Origin: Candidatus Woesearchaeota archaeon | GTDB lineage: Archaea; Nanobdellota; Nanobdellia; Woesearchaeales; UBA11576 | Assembly (NCBI GenBank): GCA_027083015.1 | Contig: JALWQS010000162.1 | Coordinates: 1 to 10,183, forward strand | Reading direction: 5' to 3' | Length of the DNA stretch: 10,183 bases | In this document: positions 1 to 6,343 of the stretch, in pieces | Numbering within the stretch: the stretch's first letter is position 1 | How the letters are laid out: every line of letters starts with the position of its first letter | Notes under the pieces: generated by a model | What the model saw: the letters and a program-made list of their open reading frames with translations, nothing else | Databases searched by the model: none | What the model was told of the DNA's origin: nothing | Position numbers and translations under genes: made by a program

Positions 1-48
1 TTTTAAAAAACTACCGAAAATGACTACTAAACAATGACAATAAATCAA

Positions 49-61
49 AATATTTAAAAAG
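49..61 (+). promoter_or_regulatory. Putative TATA box for the secreted-protein gene
   Basis: The stretch AATATTTAAAAAGG contains TATTTAAA, which fits the archaeal TATA-box consensus. It sits in the AT-rich non-coding sequence about 100 bases before the ATG at 161. Archaeal transcription normally starts about 25 bases downstream of the TATA box, so a start near 80-90 and a leader of roughly 70-80 bases are inferred. No other element at the left edge looks better. Confidence 0.4.
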
Positions 62-113
62 GCAGGTGTTATCCTAAGACAGAGGGAGTTTTAGAGTGTA
101 AAGACTTCATTTA

Positions 114-124
114 GCCAAATTGGC
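114..124. repeat. Short perfect dyad GCCAA-A-TTGGC in the leader of the secreted-protein gene
   Basis: GCCAAATTGGC is a 5-bp perfect inverted repeat around one central base. It lies 36 bases before the ATG at 161 and downstream of the putative TATA box. It could be an operator half-site pair or a small leader hairpin, but a repeat this short can arise by chance. Confidence 0.25.
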
Positions 125-160
125 GGCATTACAGGTTATGAGGTGTTGAGAGGTTTTAGC

Positions 161-1393
161 ATGAGCATCAAGGATTCAAAAGGTTCAAAAAAGACATATT
201 CAGCATTTATCATCTTGCTTTTCTTTTCTTCACTTGCCTTCAGCGTAAGCGCTTATACTGTTGATATGACCACTTACCCACTTATCATCCAAGACCTTAA
301 GATCACTGGAGAAAACAACATCGCCTTTAATCTCTTCAATCCTTCACCACAGGATTTTGAGCTGAAAGAGCTGAAGTCTTTTGAAGTTTCTTTTGATAAG
401 GTCAAGACCGTCTCTAAGTTTGTTCATCACACCGGAAGTCCGTTTACTGCTATAGGCACCCTTAATAAGAACAAGTTCCTGCCTTTTAATGTTCCTTTTG
501 ACTCCACAGGCAATCTCAAGCTATCCTGTAACAAACCTATAGATGTTAAGATATATCTTGAAGACGGGAGCCTGATAGCTCATTGGAACGGCATCCCTCC
601 TTGCAACATCCCTCACAAGCCTTATTGCGGTCTTTTTAAAGTGGATAATACCATTGCCCAGTTCTTGGACGAAGATGCTGAACTTGAGATCCTATGGGAA
701 TTCCTCGATGCAGATCCTGTCACCGGAAAGGTACTTCTAAGAAAAAGTGTTGGTAGACAGGAGCCCGTAATTGGTTGGTTCAGCAGCGATGATTGTCCTG
801 ATATCGTCTCTGGCAAATGCATGACTGATATAACAGACATATCATTTACTTATGATCATGTTTCAATCACACTTAAAGATAATCGTCATGATAAGATTGT
901 CACCCTTACCCGAACTTACGCTCCTGAACCTGTGATGACTTATCGGTCTTCTGTCCCTGATTCAAGAGATGCACTTACAAGAGGGTCACAACCGCCACAT
1001 TCACAACAAGTACCTTCACAAGTAACTTCAAGAGAAGCACATTTACAACAATTACCTTCTGCACCTGCTTTCAAGCAGCAAGAAGTCCCTATCGCTTTTG
1101 TATCGGCTGATGCTAACCTGAACCCTGTATGCGCCACAAACTGCTTTATTGGCGGTATTTGTTACGATAAGGGTGCAAGGCAGATCTACATAGATAATTA
1201 TGCTTATTGCGATGATGGCTGGAAGATCCAGAAACCAGTCGGTTTCTATTGTAAGAACAACTATGAATGCGAAACCAATAAGTGCACAGAAAATAAATGT
1301 GTCCTTAACACCCAACTCACTTCCGGAAATCCAAAGCAGGATAAGCCCAATTTTTTGACGAGGTTTTTGCTCTGGGTAGATAACCTGATATAG
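161..1393 (+). CDS. Secreted Cys-rich protein of unknown function
   Basis: The product is 410 residues from the ATG at 161. That start is chosen because GAGAGG at 148-153 lies 7 bases before it; an in-frame GTG at 143 lacks a good site. Residues 1-31 form a Sec signal peptide: a Lys-rich start, a hydrophobic core (about 15-28) and a VSA cleavage site before Tyr32. The mature part begins with about 240 residues rich in predicted beta strand, with scattered cysteines. A Gln/Ser/Pro linker (about residues 265-310) is built from short repeats. The tail (about 324-380) has eight cysteines ending in C-x5-C-x4-C-x4-C, a disulfide-knot-like pattern familiar from secreted proteins of small archaea. 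The last residues, FLTRFLLWVDNLI, are amphipathic rather than a clear membrane anchor. I do not recognise the family. An extracytoplasmic location is well supported; a surface or adhesive role is only a guess. Confidence 0.8.
   Translation: MSIKDSKGSKKTYSAFIILLFFSSLAFSVSAYTVDMTTYPLIIQDLKITGENNIAFNLFNPSPQDFELKELKSFEVSFDKVKTVSKFVHHTGSPFTAIGTLNKNKFLPFNVPFDSTGNLKLSCNKPIDVKIYLEDGSLIAHWNGIPPCNIPHKPYCGLFKVDNTIAQFLDEDAELEILWEFLDADPVTGKVLLRKSVGRQEPVIGWFSSDDCPDIVSGKCMTDITDISFTYDHVSITLKDNRHDKIVTLTRTYAPEPVMTYRSSVPDSRDALTRGSQPPHSQQVPSQVTSREAHLQQLPSAPAFKQQEVPIAFVSADANLNPVCATNCFIGGICYDKGARQIYIDNYAYCDDGWKIQKPVGFYCKNNYECETNKCTENKCVLNTQLTSGNPKQDKPNFLTRFLLWVDNLI
961..1059 (+). repeat. In-frame degenerate direct repeats encoding the Gln/Pro linker
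   Basis: Two overlapping repeat pairs lie inside the secreted-protein gene. Bases 996-1017 and 1038-1059 match at 20 of 22 positions (period 42 bases, 14 codons) and encode HSQQVPS and HLQQLPS. Bases 961-974 and 1027-1040 match at 13 of 14 positions (period 66 bases, 22 codons) and encode SRDA and SREA. Both periods are multiples of three, so the linker appears to have grown by in-frame duplication. Confidence 0.7.
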
Positions 1394-1409
1394 TCTTAAA
1401 TGATAATAT

Positions 1410-1417
1410 CTTAAAAA
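1410..1417 (+). promoter_or_regulatory. Possible TATA box before the 134-residue protein gene
   Basis: CTTAAAAA lies in the AT-rich gap 1394-1468, about 52 bases before the ATG at 1469. A transcript starting about 25 bases downstream would have a leader of roughly 25-30 bases containing the GAGGGGAT Shine-Dalgarno site (1453-1460). The whole gap is AT-rich, so other TATA-like words are possible. Confidence 0.3.
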
Positions 1418-1468
1418 CAATAATTTCGTATAGAACAATAACAATGATTACAGAGGGGATTCGATAAT

Positions 1469-1873
1469 ATGTTTTTCAGAAGAAGAGACTCAGTTGAAAG
1501 CACTGCGGATTATTACGCGCAGCAGCATTTTTCCGATCAACATACGCTTAAAGGCATCACTGATGCCTTGACCAGGATCCATCTTATCCACTCAGAAGGT
1601 ATCGATAACATTTGTACAGAATATGCAGTGCATGATCGTGATGCTTTAAAGATTCTTGATTGGTTATACCTGCAACACATGATAGATAAACGCGCGGATG
1701 ATCCTATCGTCGCTTTAAGAAAACAAGCGTTTAAACAGGGACGGATGATCGAACAATCAGCCCATTATGATCCCAAAGATGTGGCTTTAACAGCTCTTGT
1801 CCTCAATGAGAGTTACGCTCGAAGGATGTATAAAGTCCTTACTGAGAATGTCCTGCCAAAATTGAGGATGTAA
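1469..1873 (+). CDS. Hypothetical protein, 134 residues, probably helical
   Basis: The ATG at 1469 is preceded by GAGGGGAT at 1453-1460, about 8 bases away, which supports the start. The protein opens with a basic MFFRRR cluster and then reads as soluble and mostly helical. It is rich in Asp, His, Leu and Arg, has one cysteine, no signal peptide and no membrane segment. I recognise no motif or family. It lies 75 bases after the secreted-protein gene and 81 bases before another small gene on the same strand, so co-transcription with the latter is plausible. The RBS, the ordinary amino acid composition and the same-strand context support a real gene. An antisense reading frame over the next junction is judged a shadow. 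Confidence 0.72.
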   Translation: MFFRRRDSVESTADYYAQQHFSDQHTLKGITDALTRIHLIHSEGIDNICTEYAVHDRDALKILDWLYLQHMIDKRADDPIVALRKQAFKQGRMIEQSAHYDPKDVALTALVLNESYARRMYKVLTENVLPKLRM

Positions 1874-1954
1874 TAGGGAAGCAGCATCACATCTTATCTT
1901 GTAGAGAAAAGTGTAAGACTGCGTCGGAACGATAAGACGTCGGAGGTTAATTTT

Positions 1955-2314
1955 ATGCCATTGGATGATAAGCTTACAGAAGAAGAGGTCGGCCTGCTTT
2001 TTCAGTCCCACCTGCCTAAGATAAAGGAATATTGTTATGCTAATGATATCTATGGTGGAGATTTTTATGCTGTCGCAGAGGTTCATCGTCTTCATCTGAT
2101 GCATGAGAACGGATTTGCTGCGTCTCCTGAAGAGATGATAGGTTTTCTTTCTATGATGCCAAGCGCTATCGACAGCATTGTCGCTTCTGAGGAGGAATCG
2201 CCAGAGTTCGCAGATGCTCTTGCAAGGATGGTCGATGATTTTGAATATGCAGGTTTTGTTTTTGAAATGTATGATCTTGAGATCAGACCTTATCTTCTGA
2301 AATCTGCAGAATAG
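1955..2314 (+). CDS. Hypothetical acidic protein, 119 residues
   Basis: The start is well supported by GGAGGTTA at 1942-1949, 5 bases before the ATG. The product is strongly acidic, with EEEV, EEES and DDFE clusters, and mostly predicted helix. It has one cysteine, several methionines and no signal peptide or membrane span. No known motif is visible. Together with the preceding 134-residue protein it forms a two-gene unit of soluble cytoplasmic proteins of unknown function. The 81-base gap between them has a strong RBS but no clear TATA box, which favours a shared transcript. The opposite charge character (basic start upstream, acidic protein here) makes a physical pairing conceivable, but nothing in the sequence proves it. 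Confidence 0.75.
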   Translation: MPLDDKLTEEEVGLLFQSHLPKIKEYCYANDIYGGDFYAVAEVHRLHLMHENGFAASPEEMIGFLSMMPSAIDSIVASEEESPEFADALARMVDDFEYAGFVFEMYDLEIRPYLLKSAE

Positions 2315-2403
2315 ATCTATATCTTAGAGTACATGTCTTGCAGTATCTTAAACTTTGTGTCTTAAAGCTGTGTCTGAAACACCTTTCTCAATATGCTAAT
2401 CAA

Positions 2404-2426
2404 TCCTTGTTCTTTTTAACCGTTTT
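2404..2426 (+). terminator. Possible oligo-T terminator after the small-gene pair
   Basis: The stretch CTTGTTCTTTTTAACCGTTTT is T-rich on the coding strand, as archaeal intrinsic terminators often are. It lies about 90 bases after the stop at 2314 and before the purA promoter region. No strong hairpin precedes it. Confidence 0.3.
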
Positions 2427-2463
2427 GGGACGACAATCCTGCATTAATAAACTAAAGAGATAC

Positions 2464-2472
2464 TTTTTTATA
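2464..2472 (+). promoter_or_regulatory. Putative TATA box for purA
   Basis: TTTTTTATA, preceded by purine-rich CTAAAGAGA that could serve as a BRE, lies about 75 bases before the purA ATG. A transcription start near 2495-2500 and a leader of about 50 bases are inferred. This is the best promoter candidate in the 232-base gap 2315-2546, which otherwise holds no convincing gene. Confidence 0.4.
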
Positions 2473-2546
2473 CACTTGTTAAGGCTCAAAAAATATCTAT
2501 CAACAATCAATTTTATGATAAAAGGAGAGCGTAAAAAGGTGGGTCT

Positions 2547-4208
2547 ATGAGTCTAGAAAATGTCCTGAATCATCTTCGCACTGTCGCAGTCATCTGCTCC
2601 CAATGGGGTGATACTGGCAAGGGCAAGATAGTTGACTATCTCGCAGCATCTTGGGCTGACGTAATATTTCGCGGTACTGGAGGAAATAATGCAGGTCATA
2701 CTGTTGTAGTGGATGGTGAGACGCGCATCTTCCATCTTATCCCATCAGGCATCCGTTATGATAAACAGGGCAAGATGAACATTCTTGGTAATGGCATGGT
2801 CCTTGATATTAGTGTTCTTGTCTCTGAGATGGATGATCTTGATAAAGCAGGTTATTCTTATGATAACCTTCGCATAAGCGAAGACGCTCACCTCATCCTC
2901 CCTTTTCACATAGCGGAGGATAAGAACAAGAACCAATCCTTAAACGGCGGAGGTATCGGTTCTACAGGCCGCGGCATAGGTCCAGCATATACTTCCAAGA
3001 TAAAGCGCTCAGGCGTAATGGTCAAAGACCTATACTCTCCAACCACCCTTAAGCAAAAGATCGTTCATGGTCTGGAATCCTATCTTGACAGTGCCTGCGG
3101 AGAGCTCACCCGACTATTGGTCCAGGACGATAATCTCTCTTCATCGTTAATAGCTGATGCTCTTGAGAGGCTTGGAGTCTCTCTTTCTGATCGTGAGAAA
3201 GAGCTTCTTAATTATCGTTCTAAAGATTCACTTCTTGAGTATTTTTTAACTGTCGCGTATAATATTGATGTTGAGCAAGAAGCTGATGATATCATCGCCA
3301 CTCTTGAACCTTTAGCTAAACGCATAAAACCTCACGTTCTTGACACGTTTGAACTTCTTCATGACCTCAGAACCCAAGATAAGAGGATACTTATCGAAGG
3401 CGCTCAGGGAACGCTTCTCAGTGTTGAGTACGGAACTTATAAGTACGTGACTTCTTCTGACCCTTCTATCAACGGTGCGGCTCAGGGTTGCGGTCTTTCT
3501 GCTGCTGATTGTGATCTTGTATTTCTCATCGCCAAGTTTCCTTTCATGACCCGGGTCGGTGGCGGTCCTTTTCCCACTGAGTTCGGGGGCAAGAGATCTG
3601 ATCTTTACTGCCGTGACGACTCCATACGCGTATGGGACGAGCTAAAAAGATATGATATTCCTTTCAGCATAGGAAATAACGGTACAGAATACGATAAGCA
3701 CCACCCAAATATCCTTAAGCTTATAGCTTCGAATGATCCTTTTGAACGCGGTATCGGAATCCGTCTTGCCGCTTATGAGTACGGCGCTACTACCGGCCGT
3801 TGTCGTCGGACAGGAAGGACTGATGCTGAAGCTGCCCGTTTTGCTGCTGCGCGTAACGGCGAGAATGTCCTTTGGGTCATCACAAAGCCCGACTGTATGA
3901 GCAACACAGGACCTTTTGAGATTGCCACTCATTATACGCTTGACTTTAAAAAAATCCCTTTCAAGAGAACTCCTGATATCCTTGAAAGGGTTAAGCCAGC
4001 CTATAAGACTTACGAGTCATACGGTGCTGTCAGGGATGTCAATTCTTATGATGCTCTTCCTGTCTCTTTACGCCAGGCTCTTGATGATTTTGAAGATCTG
4101 ACAGGAAGACAGGTCGCTCTTGTATCAACAGGTCCTGAACAGCGCGAGATGATCTATCGTCTGGATGTCCTACAGAAATTTTTGCTTAAGCAGAGGATCG
4201 TGAGGTGA
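2547..4208 (+). CDS. purA: Adenylosuccinate synthetase (PurA), enlarged form
   Basis: PurA joins IMP and aspartate using GTP to make adenylosuccinate, the first step from IMP to AMP, in the cytoplasm. Motifs appear in order. QWGDTGKGK at 19-27 includes the catalytic Asp22 (E. coli Asp13). GGNNAGHTVV at about 45-54 includes His51 (E. coli His41). STGRGIGPAYTSK is near 139-150, EGAQGT at 284-289, GGGPFPTE at about 338-345, YGATTGRCRRTGRTD at 412-426, and STGPEQR lies near the C terminus. At 553 residues it is far longer than bacterial PurA (about 430) or compact archaeal forms (about 340). The excess is about 48 residues between IGPAY and EGAQGT and about 50 between PFPTE and GATTGR, plus short terminal extensions. 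An AGGTGGG site at 2538-2543 supports the ATG. The conserved Asp22 argues against the phage PurZ enzyme. The stop codon lies inside the RBS of the next gene. Confidence 0.95.
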   Translation: MSLENVLNHLRTVAVICSQWGDTGKGKIVDYLAASWADVIFRGTGGNNAGHTVVVDGETRIFHLIPSGIRYDKQGKMNILGNGMVLDISVLVSEMDDLDKAGYSYDNLRISEDAHLILPFHIAEDKNKNQSLNGGGIGSTGRGIGPAYTSKIKRSGVMVKDLYSPTTLKQKIVHGLESYLDSACGELTRLLVQDDNLSSSLIADALERLGVSLSDREKELLNYRSKDSLLEYFLTVAYNIDVEQEADDIIATLEPLAKRIKPHVLDTFELLHDLRTQDKRILIEGAQGTLLSVEYGTYKYVTSSDPSINGAAQGCGLSAADCDLVFLIAKFPFMTRVGGGPFPTEFGGKRSDLYCRDDSIRVWDELKRYDIPFSIGNNGTEYDKHHPNILKLIASNDPFERGIGIRLAAYEYGATTGRCRRTGRTDAEAARFAAARNGENVLWVITKPDCMSNTGPFEIATHYTLDFKKIPFKRTPDILERVKPAYKTYESYGAVRDVNSYDALPVSLRQALDDFEDLTGRQVALVSTGPEQREMIYRLDVLQKFLLKQRIVR

Positions 4209-4210
4209 TC
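4202..4210 (+). promoter_or_regulatory. Strong Shine-Dalgarno site overlapping the purA stop
   Basis: GAGGTGATC is a long match to the expected complement of the archaeal 16S rRNA 3' end. It contains the purA stop TGA (4206-4208) and lies 4 bases before the ATG at 4215. Ribosomes finishing purA would sit on this site, so translation of the two genes is probably coupled. Confidence 0.8.
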
Positions 4211-4214
4211 TCTA

Positions 4215-5111
4215 ATGACAGAGAACAACATTCTTCAGGATATTGTCTTTGGTTCCACAAGTGATAAGGACAAGGTACTTCCGGGCATCATAAGAGCGAC
4301 AAAGGAATTTGATGATCTGGAAATAATCGTCCATTTCGCTTCTGCCGATAATACACCAGCAAAACTCCAGAGGATCCTGCGTTCGGTCCGTGACCGCCAG
4401 TCAGCACAGTATCCTGAAGATCCTAAGATTTATATCTCTGGTGCCGGCATGAGCAACCTTCTTACAGGTGTAGAAAAGGTCTTTGCCGGAGATAATGACC
4501 TTGTTATCGGAGTCCCTATCACTGACAGGAGCACTGGAGGCACCTCTTCTTTCTTGAGCACTTCTGAGAAACCCCCTTATAATCCTGTGATTACAGCAGG
4601 TCTCAATAATTCTTATGCTGCTTTAAGGCTTGCTTATAATTTCCGTAAATCCGGTTTTGACAAACTTGAACTGGTCATGGATGGTGATGAGGAATCTCTG
4701 GGAACGCTCCTCTCTTTAGCAGAGTCCCATAGTATCCCCCACATGGTAGTTCATCCTTCTGATGTGTCAAAAGATTCTTTAGTCCTTTCCTCCTTTGGCA
4801 GGAACCCAAAGACAGGTTCTTATAAACTGGATCATATCAGGACTGTTGATAATATCCTCGCTGAAGGTTCAGGATTTCAGGTCTCTCTCGCTACTGAGAT
4901 AAATGATCTACACAGTTATTCAAAGACATTGGATGGCCTGGACAATACAGGTGTTGTCAGTAAAGGCATCTACATCAATGCAATATACGCAGCTGCAAAG
5001 CTTTTGAGACACGAAAATGCTCTTTCAAGATTGAATGACGAGCGTTTTTCCCGTGCAGAAAAGGTCAGGACAGCTCCTTCCCTAAGAGTCTATAAAGGAG
5101 TTGTTGATTAG
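4215..5111 (+). CDS. purE: Two-domain PurE-like protein with altered active-site residues
   Basis: PurE forms CAIR, either from AIR plus CO2 (class II) or from N5-CAIR (class I). Residues 6-145 read as one PurE domain: FGSTSD (12-17) matches the GSxSD phosphate-binding motif. SGAGMSN (75-81) matches the GAGG/GRSN loop, with SN recalling class II. GVPITD (99-104) and GLNNSYAALRLA (129-140) follow. Residues 150-298 look like a second, degenerate copy. LVMDGDEESL parallels the first strand, and NAIYAAAKLL...RLNDERF at 255-278 closely resembles the C-terminal helices of bacterial PurE. Duplicated PurE proteins of about 335 residues are known in some methanogens. Oddly, the usual SAH[RK]TP is SADNTP here (43-48), putting Asp45 where the catalytic His should be. 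The His of GAGGAAHLPG is also replaced, by Leu82. The position between purA and purC supports a purine role, but catalysis is uncertain. No PurK is present in the window. Confidence 0.72.
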   Translation: MTENNILQDIVFGSTSDKDKVLPGIIRATKEFDDLEIIVHFASADNTPAKLQRILRSVRDRQSAQYPEDPKIYISGAGMSNLLTGVEKVFAGDNDLVIGVPITDRSTGGTSSFLSTSEKPPYNPVITAGLNNSYAALRLAYNFRKSGFDKLELVMDGDEESLGTLLSLAESHSIPHMVVHPSDVSKDSLVLSSFGRNPKTGSYKLDHIRTVDNILAEGSGFQVSLATEINDLHSYSKTLDGLDNTGVVSKGIYINAIYAAAKLLRHENALSRLNDERFSRAEKVRTAPSLRVYKGVVD

Positions 5112-5122
5112 TTTTAGTTGTC

Positions 5123-5131
5123 ATAAAATAT
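5123..5131 (+). promoter_or_regulatory. Possible internal TATA box before purC
   Basis: ATAAAATAT lies in the 113-base gap between the PurE-like gene and purC, about 95 bases before the purC ATG. It could give purC and purB a promoter of their own. The gap also holds an imperfect dyad (AACAT at 5170-5174 and ATGTT at 5184-5188) and no gene. The evidence is base composition only. Confidence 0.28.
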
Positions 5132-5224
5132 CCTGATCCACACCAGGCTTATCATGCTTGTAGCACCCGAACATCATAGCATCATGTTGAAACATAAGGT
5201 TCATCCATATACGAGGTGGAACAG

Positions 5225-6304
5225 ATGGGTAGTGTAAAAGACTTAAGGGTTTTGAAACCCGCTTTTGAAAATTCTTCAGGTCTTGGAGAATTTGTTTTTT
5301 CCGACCGTTACAGCGTTTTTGACTGGGGTGAGATGCCAGATCATATCCCTCATAAAGGAGCAGCTCTTGCTGTCATGGCAGCTTATAATTTTGAGGGTCT
5401 GGCTGAAAGAAGCATCAGATCCCATTACAAAGGACTTGTAGTCGACGGAAAAGTTGTACGAGTCTCTGACCTTCCTGAGATGAGCGGAGGTTCAAATGTT
5501 ATGCGTGTGGAGTTAGCCATGGTCTACAAGCCAATCCCCCGACCTTTCATCTTCTCTAATGGTCGTTCCAATGTTGTTTATGATTATTCTTTTTTCGAGA
5601 ATAATCGCGGCCATCTCAATAATTATCTTATCCCTTTAGAGATCATATTCAGGAACGGTCTTCCCAAAGGAAGCTCTGTCTTCAGCAGACTGAAAGAGGC
5701 AGAAGGCGATCAGGAAGCTATTCTGAATATTCTTGCCTCTCTTGGCCTTTCTGAAGTCCCAAAACCAGGTCTTATGTTCAAAAAGCCTGTGATCAGCTAC
5801 ACAACAAAACTTGAAGAAGGCGACAGTCATCTTATCCCCGAAGAAGCATACATGATATCAGGCCTTACTCGTGAAGATTTTTCAGATATAGAAAAGCTTG
5901 CTTTAGAAGTTGATGATTTCATCTCTGAACAGGTTGAACGTGCAGGCATAGGACCTCACTGGGATGGTAAGATAGAGCTCCGTTACCATGACGGCCTTGA
6001 GCTTGTAGATGTTCTGGGCACCCTTGATGAGAACCGTTTCGGCCCTGAGCTTAGCAAAGAATTTCTCCGTCAGTGGTATCATAGTAATCAGCCTGAATTC
6101 GCAGTTGCTTGTTCAGAATTTAAGAGGACCGGCAAAGGTTGGCAGGAACGTTCTCCTGTCAAACCAATCCCTTTGCCTGCAGAACTTGTTAGTTTAACTT
6201 CGCAGATGTACATGTCTGCTGCTAACCTTTACATAGGCAGGAGGTTGTTTGATTCTCCAGAGCTTGATATCGTCGTGGAGAAACTAAAACCTTATCGTTC
6301 ATGA
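5225..6304 (+). CDS. purC: SAICAR synthetase (PurC), long archaeal-type form
   Basis: PurC uses ATP to couple aspartate to CAIR, giving SAICAR, in the cytoplasm. The start is the ATG at 5225, because GAGGTG at 5213-5218 lies 6 bases upstream; an in-frame GTG at 5216 is part of that site and would be a false start. The 359-residue product begins with GSVKDL, the nucleotide-binding loop. It continues with FSDRYSVFDWGEMPDHIPHKG (about residues 26-46), typical of the longer PurC group. LIPLEIIFRNGLPKGSSVFSRL (about 132-153) corresponds to SAICAR synthetase signature 1, with one extra residue before GS. WDGKIELRY (about 242-250) matches signature 2, D-x-K-[hydrophobic]-E. The following VDVLGTLDENRF replaces the usual DE-x-SPD-x-x-R, so the aspartate/metal-site region is divergent. 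Bacterial PurC is about 240 residues and yeast Ade1 about 300, so this is long. It lies between the PurE-like gene and purB, the pathway order. Confidence 0.9.
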   Translation: MGSVKDLRVLKPAFENSSGLGEFVFSDRYSVFDWGEMPDHIPHKGAALAVMAAYNFEGLAERSIRSHYKGLVVDGKVVRVSDLPEMSGGSNVMRVELAMVYKPIPRPFIFSNGRSNVVYDYSFFENNRGHLNNYLIPLEIIFRNGLPKGSSVFSRLKEAEGDQEAILNILASLGLSEVPKPGLMFKKPVISYTTKLEEGDSHLIPEEAYMISGLTREDFSDIEKLALEVDDFISEQVERAGIGPHWDGKIELRYHDGLELVDVLGTLDENRFGPELSKEFLRQWYHSNQPEFAVACSEFKRTGKGWQERSPVKPIPLPAELVSLTSQMYMSAANLYIGRRLFDSPELDIVVEKLKPYRS

Positions 6305-6343
6305 TAAGGTTCATAAGAATGATTATTGACAGAGGGGAATATT

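Noticed and set aside
1052..1444. 130-residue minus-strand reading frame antisense to the secreted-protein gene
   Set aside because: No RBS and a composition unlike the real proteins here. The plus-strand frame has a signal peptide, an RBS and patterned cysteines.
1787..2104. 105-residue minus-strand frame across the junction of the two small genes
   Set aside because: It overlaps two plus-strand genes that each have a good RBS, has none of its own, and reads as low-complexity shadow sequence.
2318..2382. Degenerate TCTTAAA/TGTCT repeats and a 4-bp GTGT/ACAC hairpin after the 119-residue gene
   Set aside because: Units are too short and irregular to separate from chance in AT-rich sequence.
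2338..2550. 70-residue plus-strand reading frame before purA
   Set aside because: It has no RBS, is a Leu/Lys/Cys-rich composition typical of translated AT-rich non-coding DNA, and spans the likely purA promoter. Only the final 11 codons are mentioned as a possible upstream frame.
2547..4208. PurZ-type aminoadenine (Z-genome) synthetase
   Set aside because: The catalytic Asp of QWGD is present and the genes around it are cellular purine synthesis, not phage genes.
4215..5111. LarB-type nickel-pincer biosynthesis protein, which also has a PurE-like domain
   Set aside because: The N-terminal GSTSD motif, domain order and purine neighbours fit PurE better, and no LarC or LarE is nearby.
5216..5224. 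GTG start for purC, three codons upstream
   Set aside because: This GTG is part of the GAGGTG ribosome-binding site for the ATG at 5225.
6326..6343. TTG start for purB, six codons upstream
   Set aside because: The stretch contains the GAGGGG ribosome-binding site for the ATG at 6344, and PurB homology begins after that ATG.
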